Positions 43,826 through 53,765 of a stretch of 64,000 bases of DNA are shown here, piece by piece (position 1 is the first letter of the stretch; every line of letters begins with the position of its first letter). This stretch comes from Desulfovibrio sp. (lineage in GTDB: Bacteria > Desulfobacterota > Desulfovibrionia > Desulfovibrionales > Desulfovibrionaceae), in NCBI RefSeq assembly GCF_034006445.1, contig NZ_JAVESS010000001.1:558001-622000 (forward strand). The letters run 5' to 3'. A program made the translations under genes and the position numbers. The notes below the pieces were generated by a model. That model saw only the letters and a program-made list of their open reading frames with translations. It was not told the DNA's origin and ran no database searches.

Positions 43826-45112
43826 ATGTTCAAAAAAACGTTGGCGACGCTGGCTCTCATGCTCGTCATCCTGTGCGGCTCGCTGAACGCGAAGGCCGCG
43901 GACGACACCATCAAGGTAGGCATTCTGCATTCGCTTTCCGGCACCATGGCCATCAGCGAGACAACCCTGAAAGACGTCATGCTCATGCTTATTGACGAGC
44001 AGAACAAAAAAGGCGGCCTTCTGGGCAAAAAGCTGGAGGCCGTGGTTGTCGACCCAGCCTCCAACTGGCCCCTGTTTGCAGAAAAGGCTCGCGAACTGCT
44101 GAGCAAGGACAAGGTCGCCGCTGTTTTCGGCTGTTGGACCTCGGTTTCTCGCAAGTCCGTGCTGCCCGTGTTTGAAGAACTCAACGGCCTCCTGTTCTAT
44201 CCCGTGCAGTACGAAGGTGAAGAATCCTCGCGCAACGTCATTTACACCGGCGCGGCCCCGAATCAGCAGGCCATCCCCGCTGTGGACTATCTGATGAACG
44301 ACCTCGGCGTTAAGCGCTGGGTGCTGGCCGGTACGGACTACGTGTTCCCCCGCACCGCCAACAAGATCATTGAAGCTTACCTGATCTCCAAGGGCGTGAA
44401 AAAGGAAGACATCCTCATCAACTACACGCCCTTCGGCCATTCCGACTGGCAGTCCATCGTTGCTGAAATCAAAAAGTTCGGCAACGCGGGTAAAAAGGCC
44501 GCCGTGGTTTCCACCCTCAACGGCGACGCCAACGTGCCTTTCTACAAGGAACTCGCCAACCAGGGCATCACTGCCGCCGACATTCCTGTCATGGCTTTCT
44601 CCGTGGGTGAAGAAGAACTCTCCGGCATAGACACCAAGCCTCTGGTGGGCCACCTGGCCGCCTGGAACTACTTCATGAGCGTGGATAATCCCGCCAACAA
44701 GGCCTTCATCAAGAAGTGGCACGATTTCACCAAGAACCCCAAGCGCGTGACCAACGACCCCATGGAAGCCCATTACATCGGCTTCAACCTGTGGGTGAAG
44801 GCTGTTGAAAAGGCTCAGAGCACCGATGTGGACAAGGTTCTGAAAGCCATTGTGGGCCTTGAGACCCCCAACCTCACCGGCGGCGTGGCCAAGGTCCTGC
44901 CCAACCACCACATCACCAAGCCCGTGCTGATCGGCGAAATTCAGGCCGACGGCCAATTCCAGGTGGTATGGGAAACTCCTTCCGTGGTTCCCGGCGAAGC
45001 GTGGTCGCACTACCTGCCCGAATCCAAGGATCTGATCGGCGACTGGACCGACCCCATCAACTGCGGCAACTACAATACCAAGACCAAGAAGTGCGGCGGC
45101 GCTTCAAAATAG
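43826..45112 (+). CDS. urtA: Urea ABC transporter substrate-binding protein
   Basis: A 428-residue periplasmic protein. A signal peptide covers residues 1-24 (MFKKTLATLALMLVILCGSL ... AKA, cleaved before ADD). The mature part opens IKVGILHSLSGTMAISETTL, which is characteristic of UrtA, and also has GCWTSVSRKSVLPVFEEL and EGEESSRNVIYTGAAPNQQ. It captures urea (or short amides) and delivers it to UrtBC. AAGGAGG lies five bases before the ATG. A strong hairpin follows it, likely giving more UrtA than the membrane subunits, as usual for binding proteins. Confidence 0.94.
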   Translation: MFKKTLATLALMLVILCGSLNAKAADDTIKVGILHSLSGTMAISETTLKDVMLMLIDEQNKKGGLLGKKLEAVVVDPASNWPLFAEKARELLSKDKVAAVFGCWTSVSRKSVLPVFEELNGLLFYPVQYEGEESSRNVIYTGAAPNQQAIPAVDYLMNDLGVKRWVLAGTDYVFPRTANKIIEAYLISKGVKKEDILINYTPFGHSDWQSIVAEIKKFGNAGKKAAVVSTLNGDANVPFYKELANQGITAADIPVMAFSVGEEELSGIDTKPLVGHLAAWNYFMSVDNPANKAFIKKWHDFTKNPKRVTNDPMEAHYIGFNLWVKAVEKAQSTDVDKVLKAIVGLETPNLTGGVAKVLPNHHITKPVLIGEIQADGQFQVVWETPSVVPGEAWSHYLPESKDLIGDWTDPINCGNYNTKTKKCGGASK

Positions 45113-45137
45113 AGAACGTAACCGTCTGAAACCTGCT

Positions 45138-45160
45138 GCGGGGGCCTCAGTGGCCCCCGC
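45138..45160 (+). promoter_or_regulatory. Intercistronic hairpin between urtA and urtB
   Basis: Perfect nine-pair GCGGGGGCC / GGCCCCCGC stem with a TCAGT loop and no T-run. It probably attenuates transcription or protects the urtA 3' end, setting the subunit ratio. Confidence 0.65.
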
Positions 45161-45233
45161 GACCCTCCCCCACGGCACGTTGGTCGGGGCCAGCGCAGCG
45201 CTGTCCCGGCTGACCAGACTAAAGGATATTCCC

Positions 45234-46916
45234 ATGCGCACGGCGCTCTTGCTCTGCTGCCTCGTAATTTTCAGTCTGCCTCCCGCAGTGCTGGCGTCCG
45301 GGCCGGAACCGGACGGCAATGCCGGGGGTGCGGTTTCTACTCCTTCCGCGTCCCCGGTGCAAACTTCGCCATCCATTCTTCCAGCCGATCTGCTCAAGAC
45401 TCTCGTGAGCCCCAAAGTTGCGGACAGGGATGCGGCCATTGCCGCGCTGGAAAAGGATGACAACAACCTTGCCGCGCCACTGCGCGAAAAACTGCTGGAA
45501 GCGCTGCTGCGCAACACCCTGCTGGCCGATGCCGCTGCCGGAGCGCTTTTTGTGAGCGACGATGCAGGTCAGGCACGGCCCCTTGACGCCAGGGGCGAAC
45601 TTGGCGTGCCCCAGTCTGCCGACAGTCTGCGCAAGGTGGGCACAAGCAACCGTCAGCGCCAGCGCATTACGGATATCCTCAACGCGCAGGCCCTTACCTC
45701 CACAGACACGGCCAAACGCCGTCAGGCATCGGCAGCCCTTATGGAGAGCGCCACCCCGCCCCTCGATGCGGAGGCCCTGCACAAACTGCTGGATGGAGAA
45801 AAGGACGAAACCGTGCGCGGCAACCTCAGCGCGGCCTTTGCCCTGTACGTGGCGGCTGACCCAGGCTCCGCGCGCTCCGAGCAGCTTGCCGCCGTCACGG
45901 CCCTGGACAGCAGCGGCAGCCCCGCCGCCCTCGACGCCCTGCGCACCCTTGCCGCATCATCTGACACGGCTGTGGCCAAAGCGGCGGGCGACGCCCTGTA
46001 TTTCCAGCGTATTTCCGCCCAGTGGGCACAATTTTTTGAGATGCTCTTTTTTGGCACGAGCCTGGGTTCCATTCTTGTGCTGGCCGCCATTGGCCTTGCC
46101 ATCACCTTTGGCGTCATGGGGGTCATCAACATGGCCCACGGCGAACTGATCATGCTCGGGGCTTACACAGCCTGGGGCATGCAGCAGATATTGCCGGGCC
46201 AGCCCGGGCTTGCCCTCATTCTGGCTGTTCCCGCCGCCTTTCTGGTCAGCGGCGGCATGGGCGTGCTTCTTGAAAAAACCGTTATCCGCTTTCTTTATGG
46301 CCGCCCGCTGGAGACACTTCTGGCAACATTCGGCATCAGCCTTGTGCTGCAACAGGCCGTGCGCACGGTTTTTTCGCCCCTGAACCGGGCCGTGCAAAAT
46401 CCGGATTTCATGAGCGGCGTGTGGCAGATCACCCAGCATTTCAGCCTGACCTGTAACCGTGTGTACATCATCATTTTCTGCCTTGGCGTGTTTGCGCTCA
46501 TCCATGTGGCCATGCACCGCACCCGGCTGGGGCTTGAGGTGCGCGCAGTATCACAAAACAGGGCCATTGCCCGCTGCATGGGCGTGCGGGCCTCGCGCGT
46601 GGACGCGCTGACCTTTGGCCTTGGCTCCGGCGTGGCTGGTATGGCTGGCGTGGCCTTGAGTCAGGTTTCCAACGTTGGGCCCAACCTGGGCCAGACCTAC
46701 ATTGTGGATTCCTTCATGGTGGTGGTGTTCGGCGGCGTAGGCAACCTCTGGGGCACGCTGACAGGCGGGCTGGCTCTGGGCATTGCCAACAAGTTTCTGG
46801 AGCCTGCCAGCGGGGCCATGCTCTCCAAGATCATCATCCTGGTCTGCCTTATCCTGTTTATCCAAAAGCGCCCGCGCGGATTGTTTCCGCAAAAAGGCCG
46901 TGCGGTGGAGGCGTAA
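45234..46916 (+). CDS. urtB: Urea ABC transporter permease UrtB
   Basis: A 560-residue LivH-type permease. A signal peptide (about 1-22) and a helical, HEAT-like periplasmic region of about 240 residues precede the membrane part; this N-terminal extension is normal for UrtB. The permease part starts near residue 265 (ILVLAAIGLAITFGVMGVIN), with the conserved MAHGELIMLGAYTAWG and a C-terminal VVVFGGVGNLWGTLTGGLAL. The ATG at 45234 is preferred because AAAGGA lies seven bases upstream and a signal peptide then follows. Ends directly against urtC. Confidence 0.93.
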   Translation: MRTALLLCCLVIFSLPPAVLASGPEPDGNAGGAVSTPSASPVQTSPSILPADLLKTLVSPKVADRDAAIAALEKDDNNLAAPLREKLLEALLRNTLLADAAAGALFVSDDAGQARPLDARGELGVPQSADSLRKVGTSNRQRQRITDILNAQALTSTDTAKRRQASAALMESATPPLDAEALHKLLDGEKDETVRGNLSAAFALYVAADPGSARSEQLAAVTALDSSGSPAALDALRTLAASSDTAVAKAAGDALYFQRISAQWAQFFEMLFFGTSLGSILVLAAIGLAITFGVMGVINMAHGELIMLGAYTAWGMQQILPGQPGLALILAVPAAFLVSGGMGVLLEKTVIRFLYGRPLETLLATFGISLVLQQAVRTVFSPLNRAVQNPDFMSGVWQITQHFSLTCNRVYIIIFCLGVFALIHVAMHRTRLGLEVRAVSQNRAIARCMGVRASRVDALTFGLGSGVAGMAGVALSQVSNVGPNLGQTYIVDSFMVVVFGGVGNLWGTLTGGLALGIANKFLEPASGAMLSKIIILVCLILFIQKRPRGLFPQKGRAVEA

Positions 46917-48056
46917 ATGGCGACCGACATCTTTGAACGCGAAAGGCTGCTCAACACGCCTACCCGCAATTTTCTGGCTGTCACCGCAGTGCTGTCGCTG
47001 GCCGTGATTGCAGGCAGCCTGCTGCCCGCAGGCAGCGCCTTGCACGTGCCGGGCTACATGGTCACCCTGCTGGGCAAATATCTGACCTACTCCCTGCTGG
47101 CGCTTTCCGTCGATCTGGTCTGGGGATTCATGGGGGTGCTCAGCCTTGGGCACGGGGCGTTTTTCGCTCTTGGGGGCTACGGCTTCGGCATGTACCTCAT
47201 GCGGCAGATAGGCGCGCGCGGCGTGTACGGCAATGCCAATCTTCCGGACTTCATGGTTTTTCTGAACTGGAAGGAACTGCCCTGGTTCTGGCAGGGCAGC
47301 GAATACTTTGTGGTGGCCTTGCTGCTTGTGGTGCTGCTGCCAGGCCTGCTGGCCTATGTGTTTGGCAGGCTGGCCTTTGGATCGCGGGTTTCGGGCGTCT
47401 ATTTTTCCATCATGAGTCAGGCCATGACCTATGCCCTTCTGCTGGCTTTTTTTCGTAATGAAATGGGCTTTGGCGGCAACAACGGCCTTACAGACTTCAA
47501 GACCTTGCTGGGCTTTGGACTGCAGACAGACGGCATGCGCACAGCCCTGTTCGCCTGCTCCGCCGTGGCTCTCATGGCTGGCTACATCCTGTGCAGGGCT
47601 GTCACGGCATCGCGCCTTGGACGCGTGTGCGTGGCCGTGCGTGATGCGGAAAGTCGCGTGCGTTTTATCGGCTACAGGGTGGAGCGGTATCAGGTGGCGG
47701 TGTTCACGCTTTCCGCCGTTCTGGCTGGTATTGGCGGCGCTCTGTATGTGCCGCAGGTGGGCATCATCAACCCCGGTGAATTTTCTCCCCTCAATTCCAT
47801 TGAAATTGTGGTCTGGGTGGCGCTTGGGGGCCGTGGGCGGCTTTATGGCGCGGTGCTTGGCGCATTTGCCGTCAATGCCTTTAAAACGTGGTTTACGGCT
47901 GTCATGCCCGAAGCATGGCTGTTTGCCCTTGGTGGCATGTTTGTGCTGGTGACCGTCTTCCTGCCCCAGGGTCTGGCTGGTTTGCCTGATCAGTGGCGCA
48001 ACCGCGCAACGCCAGATTCCCCTGCCGATTCCGCCAAAGAAGGAGCCGCAGCATGA
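46917..48056 (+). CDS. urtC: Urea ABC transporter permease UrtC
   Basis: A 379-residue LivM-type permease with about ten membrane spans. Recognisable segments: VDLVWGFMGVLSLGHGAFFALGG, FSIMSQAMTYALLLAFFRNE, GFGGNNGLTDF, VRDAESRVRFIGYRVERYQV and PLNSIEIVVWVALGGRG. The start ATG is the base after the urtB stop. It pairs with UrtB to form the channel. Its end overlaps urtD by four bases. Confidence 0.93.
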   Translation: MATDIFERERLLNTPTRNFLAVTAVLSLAVIAGSLLPAGSALHVPGYMVTLLGKYLTYSLLALSVDLVWGFMGVLSLGHGAFFALGGYGFGMYLMRQIGARGVYGNANLPDFMVFLNWKELPWFWQGSEYFVVALLLVVLLPGLLAYVFGRLAFGSRVSGVYFSIMSQAMTYALLLAFFRNEMGFGGNNGLTDFKTLLGFGLQTDGMRTALFACSAVALMAGYILCRAVTASRLGRVCVAVRDAESRVRFIGYRVERYQVAVFTLSAVLAGIGGALYVPQVGIINPGEFSPLNSIEIVVWVALGGRGRLYGAVLGAFAVNAFKTWFTAVMPEAWLFALGGMFVLVTVFLPQGLAGLPDQWRNRATPDSPADSAKEGAAA

Positions 48057-48949
48057 AGACCCAGCAGGATATTTTGCACGGGCGCAGCCTTGACGACGTG
48101 GCCGAAGCTGCCCGCGTCTACGAAGAAACGCACCCCCCCTTTGACAAGCGCCCCTTGAAGTTGCGTGCCCGGCCCCCGCGCCACATGATGTCCAAGCCGG
48201 ACATCGCGCTGTACATGGAAAAAATCAGCGTGAGCTTTGACGGTTTCAAGGCGCTCAATGACCTGACTTTCTATGTGGACAAGGGCGAGCTGCGCTGCGT
48301 TATCGGCCCCAACGGCGCGGGCAAGACCACCATGATGGACGTGATCACCGGAAAAACCCGGCCTGATGCCGGTTCCGCATGGTTTGGCCGCACCTGCAAC
48401 CTGCTGCAGATGGATGAGGTCGCCATCGCCCAGGCCGGCATTGGCCGCAAGTTCCAGAAGCCCTCAGTGTTCGAGGCCCTGAGCGTGCTGCAAAATCTGG
48501 AACTGGCCCTGGCTGGCGACAAAAGGGTATGGCCCACGTTCCACGCGCGGCTCTCTGCCGACGATAAAGTCTTTATTGAAGAAGTGCTGCACCGCATCCG
48601 TCTGACGGAACTGGCCCGTTTGCAGGCAGGCAAGCTCTCGCACGGGCAGAAACAGTGGCTTGAAATCGGCATGCTGCTCATGCAGAAACCGCAGCTTCTG
48701 CTGCTGGACGAACCCGTTGCGGGCATGACGCCTGAAGAAATGGACCGCACCATCGATCTGCTGCACGACCTTGAAGGCGAACAGAGCATCATGGTGGTGG
48801 AGCACGACATGGAATTTGTGCGGGCCATTGCCCACAGGGTCACGGTGTTGCATCAGGGCAGCGTGCTGGCCGAGGGCACCATGGACGAGATGCAGAACCA
48901 CCCAGCCGTGGTGGAAGCCTATCTGGGTGAACCGCTGGGCGCTGCCTAG
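48053..48949 (+). CDS. urtD: Urea ABC transporter ATP-binding protein UrtD
   Basis: A 298-residue LivG-type ATPase. About 60 N-terminal residues precede the cassette. Walker A GPNGAGKTT (about 86-94), signature LSHGQKQWLEIGM, Walker B LLLLDEP and switch VVEHD are all intact. ATP binding and hydrolysis by UrtD and UrtE drive urea import. The ATG at 48053 overlaps the urtC stop and has AAGAAGGAG upstream. Confidence 0.93.
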   Translation: MKTQQDILHGRSLDDVAEAARVYEETHPPFDKRPLKLRARPPRHMMSKPDIALYMEKISVSFDGFKALNDLTFYVDKGELRCVIGPNGAGKTTMMDVITGKTRPDAGSAWFGRTCNLLQMDEVAIAQAGIGRKFQKPSVFEALSVLQNLELALAGDKRVWPTFHARLSADDKVFIEEVLHRIRLTELARLQAGKLSHGQKQWLEIGMLLMQKPQLLLLDEPVAGMTPEEMDRTIDLLHDLEGEQSIMVVEHDMEFVRAIAHRVTVLHQGSVLAEGTMDEMQNHPAVVEAYLGEPLGAA

Positions 48950-49099
48950 ATGTAGTTTTCCAACAGGTTGTTCTGCATGGCCCCTAAACGGCCCCTGGTC
49001 AACCGCTGGCCAATCCTGGGTGGACAGTCGCTGGCAGTCTTGGGCAAACCACCGCTGCAAACAGCCAATTTTCGAGCCCCATGCTCCAGGAGGAGCGTA

Positions 49100-49795
49100 A
49101 TGTTGCATATCACAGGTCTTAACCAGTTTTATGGCGAAAGCCACATCCTGCGCGACGTCAACCTCGCGTTGACAGCCGGTTCGTGCGCCTGCCTCATGGG
49201 GCGCAACGGCGTGGGCAAAACCACGCTGCTCCAGTGCATCATGGGCGTGCTGCCCGCACGTTCCGGCCATATTTTTCTTGAAAAAACGGACTTGCTTCCT
49301 CTGCCTGTGGAGCGCCGGGCAGCCCTGGGCATCGGTTATGTGCCGCAGGGCCGCCAAATTTTCCCCTTGCTGACCGTTCGCGAAAATATGGAACTCTCGC
49401 TGCCCATGCGCAAGGATAAGGCCAGGGACATTCCTCCGTTCATCTTTGATTTTTTCCCCGTGCTGGGCGAAATGATGCACCGGAGAGGCGGCGATCTTTC
49501 CGGCGGCCAGCAGCAACAGCTTGCCATTGCAAGGGCGCTCACGCTGGAGCCGCGCCTGCTCATTCTGGATGAACCAACCGAGGGCATTCAGCCCAATATT
49601 GTGCGCGACATCGCCACAACCATCCGCAGGCTCAACGAAGAAATGGGCCTCACCGTGCTGCTGGTGGAACAAAAAGTGCCTTTTGCCCGCCGCATGGCAG
49701 ATACCTATATGATTATGGATCGCGGCCACATCGTTTCGCAGGGCGACATGCGCGGCCTTGACGACGCCACGGTCAAAGCCTTTCTGAGCGTTTGA
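49100..49795 (+). CDS. urtE: Urea ABC transporter ATP-binding protein UrtE
   Basis: A 231-residue LivF-type ATPase. Walker A GRNGVGKTT (34-42), LSGGQQQQLAIARAL signature, Walker B LLILDEPTEG and the E-Q-K switch (VEQKVPFARRMAD) are visible; PTEGIQPNIVRDI is UrtE-typical. AGGAGGAG directly precedes the ATG at 49100. A gap of 150 bases separates it from urtD, with nothing else in it that I can support. Forms the ATPase dimer with UrtD. Confidence 0.93.
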   Translation: MLHITGLNQFYGESHILRDVNLALTAGSCACLMGRNGVGKTTLLQCIMGVLPARSGHIFLEKTDLLPLPVERRAALGIGYVPQGRQIFPLLTVRENMELSLPMRKDKARDIPPFIFDFFPVLGEMMHRRGGDLSGGQQQQLAIARALTLEPRLLILDEPTEGIQPNIVRDIATTIRRLNEEMGLTVLLVEQKVPFARRMADTYMIMDRGHIVSQGDMRGLDDATVKAFLSV

Positions 49796-49824
49796 TTTTC
49801 ACTGCGGAATCCAGGAGCAACTAC

Positions 49825-50952
49825 ATGTCTGCCGCCACCGTAAACCCTGCCAACAATCTCCACGGCCACTGCTTTACGCCTGACCGGCGCTGGAGCGCGC
49901 GCATGGATCTGGATTTTGCGGTGCGGCAAGGGCGTACCGCGCTGGCAAAAATGCAGTTCAGCGGGCCCTTGCGTGTACAGCGGCCATTCTATCCCGAAGC
50001 AGCGCCCACGAATGCGCCGGGTCGGGCGCAGGCATCCCAACCCTGCCACTGCTGCCTGCTGCATCCGCCTGGCGGCCTTGTGAGCGGCGACGACCTGAAC
50101 CTTGCCGTGCGGCTGGAGCAAGGCGCACACGTATTGCTCACCGCCCCCTCGGCCTCCAAGTTCTACGCTGCGGATGCGCACAACGTGGCCCAACGCCAGA
50201 CCACAGATCTTACAGTTACAGGCGGTATGCTGGAATGGCTGCCGCGTGAAACCATCATCTATGACGGGGCGCGGGCCGAAATGCGTACATCGGTGGAGCT
50301 GGACAATGCCAGCGCCTGCATTGGCTGGGAAATGATCTGCCTTGGCCGCCCTGCCGCCAATGAACGTTTTACCCACGGCAGCGTGCGCCAGAGCCTCATC
50401 CTCACCCGCGGAGGTCTGCCCCTGCTGCATGAGGTGCTGCGCTTTGTAGGCGGCGATGCCCTGCAAGAATGCGCCTGTGGCCTTGGCGGTCAGGCGGTTT
50501 CCGCCACCCTCTTTGCCGTGGGGCGCGGAGCGGGTACGGGCGACACTACAGATGCCGCCGGACATGACCTCGCCGCGCTGGAAGCCTGCTGCGCCGCCCT
50601 GCAGGACCTGCTCTCGCCCAGCCGCGACTTTGATGCTGCGCCAGACGATGCGCTTGGCAATACTCATGGCGACACTCCAGGTGGCACTCCAGGTGGCGCT
50701 CATGATGCTGTGCCTTGCGGCCAAAGCCCTGCTGCTGGCGGCAGTTCCGTTCAGGCAAGGCCTGTTCCCCTGCCTGCCCACATGGGGGAGAGGGCCGGAG
50801 CCACTGTGCGTGGCGAGGTGCTTGTGGTGCGTTATCTGGGTCCGGACATGGAAGAAGCGCGCAACCTGCTGCTGACGGCCTGGAATATGCTGCGGCCAGC
50901 GCTGACCGGCTGCCCGCCGCACATGCCGCGCATCTGGTACGGAGCTTTTTAG
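49825..50952 (+). CDS. ureD: Urease accessory protein UreD
   Basis: A 375-residue chaperone that binds apo-urease and, with UreF and UreG, delivers nickel. Typical parts: HPPGGLVSGDDLNLAVRLEQ, LLTAPSASKFYAAD, GGMLEWLPRETIIYDGARAE and a C-terminal RNLLLTAWNMLRP. Unusual is an insertion at about 270-325 made of low-complexity Gly/Thr/Pro/Ala (THGDTPGGTPGGAHDA), including a 12-bp DNA repeat, that other UreDs lack as far as I know. Its stop codon lies inside the first hairpin of a repeat array. ATG at 49825 with AGGAG upstream. Confidence 0.9.
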   Translation: MSAATVNPANNLHGHCFTPDRRWSARMDLDFAVRQGRTALAKMQFSGPLRVQRPFYPEAAPTNAPGRAQASQPCHCCLLHPPGGLVSGDDLNLAVRLEQGAHVLLTAPSASKFYAADAHNVAQRQTTDLTVTGGMLEWLPRETIIYDGARAEMRTSVELDNASACIGWEMICLGRPAANERFTHGSVRQSLILTRGGLPLLHEVLRFVGGDALQECACGLGGQAVSATLFAVGRGAGTGDTTDAAGHDLAALEACCAALQDLLSPSRDFDAAPDDALGNTHGDTPGGTPGGAHDAVPCGQSPAAGGSSVQARPVPLPAHMGERAGATVRGEVLVVRYLGPDMEEARNLLLTAWNMLRPALTGCPPHMPRIWYGAF

Positions 50953-51085
50953 GGCATTTTCACTTTGAAACTGTGTTAAATGCCCTAACGCTGCACCACG
51001 TGCAGCGCGCCACATCGTGGCGTGGATTTTGCCGAAAAATCGCATTTTTCGGCAAAAAGACAAATTGAAATGTGTAGCATTTCAA
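50949..51085. repeat. Intergenic hairpin-array element, copy 2
   Basis: Five perfect hairpins in a row between ureD and ureA: TTAGGGCATTT/AAATGCCCTAA (50949-50988, including the ureD stop), CGCTGCAC/GTGCAGCG (50989-51007), CGCCAC/GTGGCG (51008-51022), TTTTGCCGAAAAAT/ATTTTTCGGCAAAA (51027-51057) and TTGAAATG/CATTTCAA (51065-51085). It shares GTGTTAAATGC-CTAA with the copy at 41455-41585. It may split the transcript or stabilise mRNA ends. Confidence 0.65.
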
Positions 51086-51183
51086 AGGTTATCTGGTCTG
51101 AAAAAATTTGCAGCCAAGTTGTGACCACACTGTTTTACTGTTTGACGAAATTAGTGCGGCGTGCCGCGTACACTGGAGGCATC

Positions 51184-51486
51184 ATGGAACTTCTGCCCAG
51201 AGAAAAAGACAAGCTGCTGCTTTTCACCGCCGGATTGCTGGCGGAAAGGCGCAGGGCTCGCGGACTCAGGCTCAATTATCCCGAGTCTGTGGCCTACATC
51301 AGCCTGGCGGTGCTTGAAGGCGCGCGCGACGGGCAAAGCGTGGCCGAACTCATGGGTTCGTGCCGCAACCTGCTCACGCGTGAGGACGTCATGGACGGCG
51401 TGCCCGAGATGATCCACGAAGTGCAGGTGGAGGCCACCTTTCCTGACGGCACCAAGCTTGTGACCGTACACGACCCCATTCTGTAG
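51184..51486 (+). CDS. ureA: Urease gamma subunit
   Basis: A 100-residue subunit matching UreA end to end: [51 protein letters not shown] and a [20 protein letters not shown] ending. ATG 51184 has GGAGG four bases upstream; longer upstream frames would cross the hairpin array. It forms the (UreABC)3 apo-enzyme. Confidence 0.95.
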   Translation: MELLPREKDKLLLFTAGLLAERRRARGLRLNYPESVAYISLAVLEGARDGQSVAELMGSCRNLLTREDVMDGVPEMIHEVQVEATFPDGTKLVTVHDPIL

Positions 51487-51545
51487 TCAGGGCCGGGCAC
51501 TAACAACCCGCAATGGCAACCCGCACGAACACACAAGGGGGGCAC

Positions 51546-51887
51546 ATGATTCCCGGTGAAATCCATATGGCAGAGGGCGACATAACCCTCAACGCACTTT
51601 CGGAAGGACACGAGGTGGTGCTGGAAGTTTCCAATACCGGCGACAGACCCATTCAGGTGGGTTCGCACTATCATTTTTTTGAAGTAAACCCGGCTCTGAC
51701 CTTTGCCCGCGAATCAGCGCGCGGCATGCGGCTGGACATACCCGCCGGAACAGCCGTGCGCTTTGAGCCGGGGCAGAAACGCGAGGTCCGCCTCGTGCCT
51801 TACGCCGGAGCCCGCCGTGTGTTCGGCTTTCGCGCCCAGATCATGGGGGCGCTTGATGCCGAAATCCGCAGGGAGGAAAAAGCATGA
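51546..51887 (+). CDS. ureB: Urease beta subunit
   Basis: A 113-residue subunit. [18 protein letters not shown] opens like other UreBs and [19 protein letters not shown] is the family signature; the end ([17 protein letters not shown]) also fits. The ATG at 51546 gives the canonical MIPGE start and follows a G-rich Shine-Dalgarno. It overlaps ureC by four bases, so translation is coupled. Confidence 0.95.
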   Translation: MIPGEIHMAEGDITLNALSEGHEVVLEVSNTGDRPIQVGSHYHFFEVNPALTFARESARGMRLDIPAGTAVRFEPGQKREVRLVPYAGARRVFGFRAQIMGALDAEIRREEKA

Positions 51888-53605
51888 TCCGCATCCCCAG
51901 AAGCCAGTATGCCGAACTGTACGGCCCCACCACGGGCGACCGAATCCGCCTTGCGGACACGGAACTGTGGATTGAAATTGAGCGCGACCACACCGTTTAT
52001 GGCGATGAAGTCTGCTTTGGCGGCGGCAAGGTCATTCGCGACGGCATGGGCCAGAGCCAGATCAGCAATGCTGACGGCGCTATGGACACCGTCATCACCA
52101 ATGCCGTCATCATGGATGCGGCCCTTGGCATCATCAAGGCTGATCTTGGCATACGCCATGGCCGCATCGCCGCCATCGGCAAGGCGGGCAACCCCGATGT
52201 GCAACCCCATGTGGACGTGATCATCGGCCCCGGCACGGAGATTATCGCTGGTGAAGGCTGCCTGCTCACCGCTGGCGGCATGGATTCGCACATCCATTTT
52301 ATCTGCCCGCAGCAGGTGGAAGAAGCCCTTGCCAGCGGCATCACCACCATGCTTGGAGGAGGCACCGGCCCTGCCACGGGCACCAACGCCACCACCTGCA
52401 CTCCCGGCCCCTGGCATCTGGAGCGCATGTTGGCCGCCACAGACGCGCTGCCCATGAACTTTGGTTTTCTGGGCAAGGGCAATGCCGCCATGCCCGAGGC
52501 CCTGCGCGAACAGCTTGAGGCAGGCGCTTGCGGCCTGAAACTGCACGAAGACTGGGGCACCACCCCGGCCGCCATTGACACCTGCCTTACTGTGGCTGAC
52601 GAATACGATGTGCAGGTCGCCATCCATACCGATACGCTCAATGAGGCGGGCTTTGTGGAGGACACGCTGGCCGCGTTCTGTGGCCGCACCATCCACACCT
52701 ACCACACGGAAGGCGCAGGTGGCGGTCACGCGCCCGACATCCTGCGCGCCTGCTCCCTGCCCAACGTGCTGCCTTCGTCCACCAATCCCACCCGGCCCTA
52801 TACGGTGAATACCGTAGACGAGCACCTGGACATGCTCATGGTTTGCCACCATCTCAACCCCTCCCTGCCGGAAGACGCGGCCTTTGCCGATTCGCGCATC
52901 CGGCGCGAGACCATTGCCGCAGAGGATATCCTGCAGGATATGGGCGTGATTTCCATGATTTCGTCCGACTCGCAGGCCATGGGCCGCGTGGGCGAGGTCA
53001 TCACCCGCGCATGGCAGACCGCCCACAAGATGAAGGTGCAGCGCGGCCCCCTGCCCGAAGACCACGGGCACGGCAACGACAATTTCCGCGTACGCCGGTA
53101 TCTGGCAAAATACACATGCAACCCTGCGGTAACCCACGGCCTTTCCCACGCCATCGGCGCCGTGGCCCCCGGCCTTCTGGCCGACCTCGTGTTGTGGAAG
53201 CCCGCCTTCTTTGGGGTCAAACCCTCGCTGGTCATCAAGGGCGGGCAGATTGCCGCCGCGCCCATGGGCGATGCCAACGCCTCCATCCCCACGCCGCAGC
53301 CCATGCACTACCGGCCCATGTTCGGCGCATTGGGCCAGGCTGCGGCTGCCGCCAGCCTGAGCTTCGTTTCGCGCGCCTTTATGGAAAACGGCGGCAAAGA
53401 GCGGCTGCGCGAGATGGGGCTGCTGCGCGGGCTTTCCCCATGCCGGGGTACGCGCGCCCTGTGCAAGAGCGACCTTTTGCTCAACTGCGCCACTCCGGCC
53501 ATTTTTGTGAATCCGCAAACATATGAAGTCCGCGCTGACGGTGAAATACTCACCTGCGCTCCGGCGGAGGTGCTCCCGTTGGCGCAACGGTATTTTTTGT
53601 TCTAG
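51884..53605 (+). CDS. ureC: Urease alpha (catalytic) subunit
   Basis: A 573-residue subunit that hydrolyses urea to ammonia and carbamate at a di-nickel centre. All ligands are present with the usual spacing: His136 and His138 (DSHIHF), Lys219 to be carbamylated (GLKLHEDWG), His221, His248, His274, catalytic His322 (CHHL) and Asp362 (SSDSQAMG). So the enzyme should be active once UreDEFG load nickel. Length is normal (about 567-573). Cytoplasmic. With Urt it supplies ammonia for nitrogen and possibly acid resistance. Confidence 0.97.
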   Translation: MIRIPRSQYAELYGPTTGDRIRLADTELWIEIERDHTVYGDEVCFGGGKVIRDGMGQSQISNADGAMDTVITNAVIMDAALGIIKADLGIRHGRIAAIGKAGNPDVQPHVDVIIGPGTEIIAGEGCLLTAGGMDSHIHFICPQQVEEALASGITTMLGGGTGPATGTNATTCTPGPWHLERMLAATDALPMNFGFLGKGNAAMPEALREQLEAGACGLKLHEDWGTTPAAIDTCLTVADEYDVQVAIHTDTLNEAGFVEDTLAAFCGRTIHTYHTEGAGGGHAPDILRACSLPNVLPSSTNPTRPYTVNTVDEHLDMLMVCHHLNPSLPEDAAFADSRIRRETIAAEDILQDMGVISMISSDSQAMGRVGEVITRAWQTAHKMKVQRGPLPEDHGHGNDNFRVRRYLAKYTCNPAVTHGLSHAIGAVAPGLLADLVLWKPAFFGVKPSLVIKGGQIAAAPMGDANASIPTPQPMHYRPMFGALGQAAAAASLSFVSRAFMENGGKERLREMGLLRGLSPCRGTRALCKSDLLLNCATPAIFVNPQTYEVRADGEILTCAPAEVLPLAQRYFLF

Positions 53606-53765
53606 AAAGTGTCGTCACAAATGCTATTCAACCGGAATAAAAGGCGAAATTTTACGCATAAATAAGCGGAAAGACGATCATGACAACACTATCTAGCCAT
53701 ACTGTTCAAACCATGCCCAAGGCTGGTTCAAATCTTGTGCATATACACAAATTGAAGGAGCGGCC

